Shown in pieces: positions 62,885 through 64,000 of a stretch of DNA of 64,000 bases. Positions within the stretch are counted from its first letter, which is position 1. Each line of letters opens with the position of its first letter. This DNA comes from Bradyrhizobium betae (lineage in GTDB: Bacteria; Pseudomonadota; Alphaproteobacteria; Rhizobiales; Xanthobacteraceae). A model generated the notes under the pieces. The model did no database searches. It saw only the letters and a program-made list of their open reading frames with translations, and was not told the origin of the DNA. The position numbers and the translations under genes are program-made. The stretch spans positions 62,001 to 126,000 of the forward strand of contig NZ_MZXW01000047.1 of NCBI RefSeq assembly GCF_004123905.1. Reading direction: 5' to 3'.

Positions 62885-64000
62885 CAGACCACCTGATCTT
62901 GGGCCAATCGGAAGCTGCCCAGGACATTTCGTTCCAGGCAATGGCCGAGCGCCAGCAGGCCATGCTTGATGCGGTCATGCGTGACCCCGCAGTGGCATCC
63001 ATTGGCTCGGCCGTCGGCGCCGGCGGAGGTACCTCCACCGTCAATGACGGCCGCGTGTTCATTCAGCTCAAGTCGGCCGATGAGCGCGACCCGATCGACA
63101 AGGTGATTGGACGATTGCGAACCAACCTCGCCAAGATCCAGGGTATCACTCTTTACATGCAGCCCGCGCAGGACATCAGGTCGGCGCGCGACTGAACAAG
63201 ACCCAGTTCCAGTACACCATGAACGACGCTGACGCCGGCGAGCTCAACCACGGGGCGGGTGTGTTCCTCGACAAGATCAAGACGCTGCCCACGGTAGCGG
63301 ACGTCACGACCGGCCAGCTCAATGCGGGACCACTGCTCGATATCACGATCAAGCGCGAGGTCGCCTCGTCCTACGGCATCCTGTCCTACACGATCGACAA
63401 CACGCTCGACGACGCTTTTGGCCAGCGCATCGTCTCGACCATGTACACGACGCTTCAGCAATACCACGTCGTTCTCGAGGTCAATCCCAAGTTTCAGTAC
63501 GGGCCTGAAGCTCTCACTGGCATCTACATCAAGTCATCAAGCGGTCAGCAGGTGCCGCTATCGACGCTGGTCGATTCCGTCGTGAAGGTCGCGCCGCTTG
63601 TCGTCAATCACTAGGGGCAGTTCCCCTCCGTGACGATCTCGTTCAATTTGGCGCCGGGAGCCGCAATCGGCGATGCGGTGAGCGGCATACAATCCATCGA
63701 AAAGCAGCTGCATCCGCCGCTGTCGCTGCAGACGAGTTTCCAGGGCAATGCCCAGGCGTTCGGTGCCTCGCTGAACAGCACGCCTATCCTGATCGCAGCG
63801 TCGCTGTTCGTGATCTACCTCATCCTCGGCGTGCTCTATGAAAGCCTCATCTTCACCCGATCACCATCATCTCGACACTCCCTTCCGCAGGTGTCGGGGC
63901 GCAGCTGCTCCTGATGGCCGTGCATTTCGACCTGAGCGTGATTGCGGTGGTCGGGATCATTCTGCTCATCGGCATCGTCAAGAAGAACGGCATCATGCTG
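62885..64000 (+). pseudogene. RND efflux pump inner-membrane protein (MdtB/C-like), degraded
   Basis: Begins mid-protein (LILGQSEAAQDISFQAMAER, DPAVASIGSAVGAGGGTSTV, LYMQPAQDI). A frameshift near 63178 leads to LNKTQFQYTMNDADAGELNH and DVTTGQLNAGPLLDITIKRE. A TAG at 63612-63614 stands where CAG is expected (NHQGQFPSVT), followed by FVIYLILGVLYESLI. A further shift near 63855 leads to ITIISTLPSAGVGAQLLLMA and VGIILLIGIVKKNGIML, running off the window. At least three disabling changes. Confidence 0.85.

Noticed and set aside
1..64000. CRISPR array, rRNA, tRNA
   Set aside because: No regularly spaced short repeats and no recognisable rRNA or tRNA sequence were seen while reading; this is a visual reading, not a model search.

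Overview
The window looks like a piece of a large, GC-rich alphaproteobacterial chromosome, most likely Bradyrhizobium or a close relative in the Nitrobacteraceae. This is inferred from gene content: an OpgC-type glucan-modifying acyltransferase, histidine kinases carrying an HEVKQP phosphorylation motif, FixJ-like regulators, ABC_sub_bind-type remnants, several small rhizobial-type conserved proteins, and a heavy load of insertion-sequence debris. No rRNA, tRNA or CRISPR array was recognised.

Layout. (1) 1-4.6 kb: 3' part of a giant STAND-ATPase/GAF/PAS histidine kinase. (2) 4.8-9.6 kb: two translationally coupled pairs of tiny genes (one member frameshifted), a class III nucleotidyl cyclase, opgC and an unknown anchored protein. 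(3) 9.7-30.3 kb: a regulatory nest. It holds a pyruvate-oxidase remnant, two truncated near-duplicate winged-helix STAND ATPases, two response regulators around a multi-PAS histidine kinase, a PepSY protein, a MalT-like LuxR regulator, two full-length winged-helix STAND regulators and an AraC regulator. (4) 30.6-32.4 kb: tandem acetoacetate-decarboxylase-fold genes, the second lacking key catalytic residues. (5) 33.3-38.2 kb: a complete quinol oxidase operon cyoE-A-B-C-D. It is followed by an exported protein, a multiply frameshifted threonine/serine-exporter gene and a type II NADH dehydrogenase (40.3 kb). (6) 42.2-49.0 kb: an acyl-CoA catabolic operon. (7) 49.4-53.8 kb: membrane-fusion protein, double ABC-2 permease and second membrane-fusion protein, with no ATPase gene in view. 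(8) 54.0-58.2 kb: nested mobile DNA. A serine-recombinase element sits inside an IS3-family remnant, which itself lies inside an AbiU2-like HEPN gene fragment, next to a broken IS1182-type transposase. (9) 58.2-64 kb: another HEVKQP kinase sharing its promoter region with the kinase at 13-16 kb, then a gene graveyard (TPR protein, exonuclease, nuclease-like protein, ABC_sub_bind protein, RND pump) around one intact lipoprotein gene.

How it fits together. NDH-2 and the bo3-type oxidase would form a simple quinone-linked respiratory branch, and the acyl-CoA operon would supply reducing equivalents. The ATGA stop/start overlap recurs and indicates many translationally coupled gene pairs. The least explained parts are the STAND-regulator nest with its AraC/acetoacetate-decarboxylase neighbours, the two-adaptor permease cassette, and the precisely bounded serine-recombinase element.
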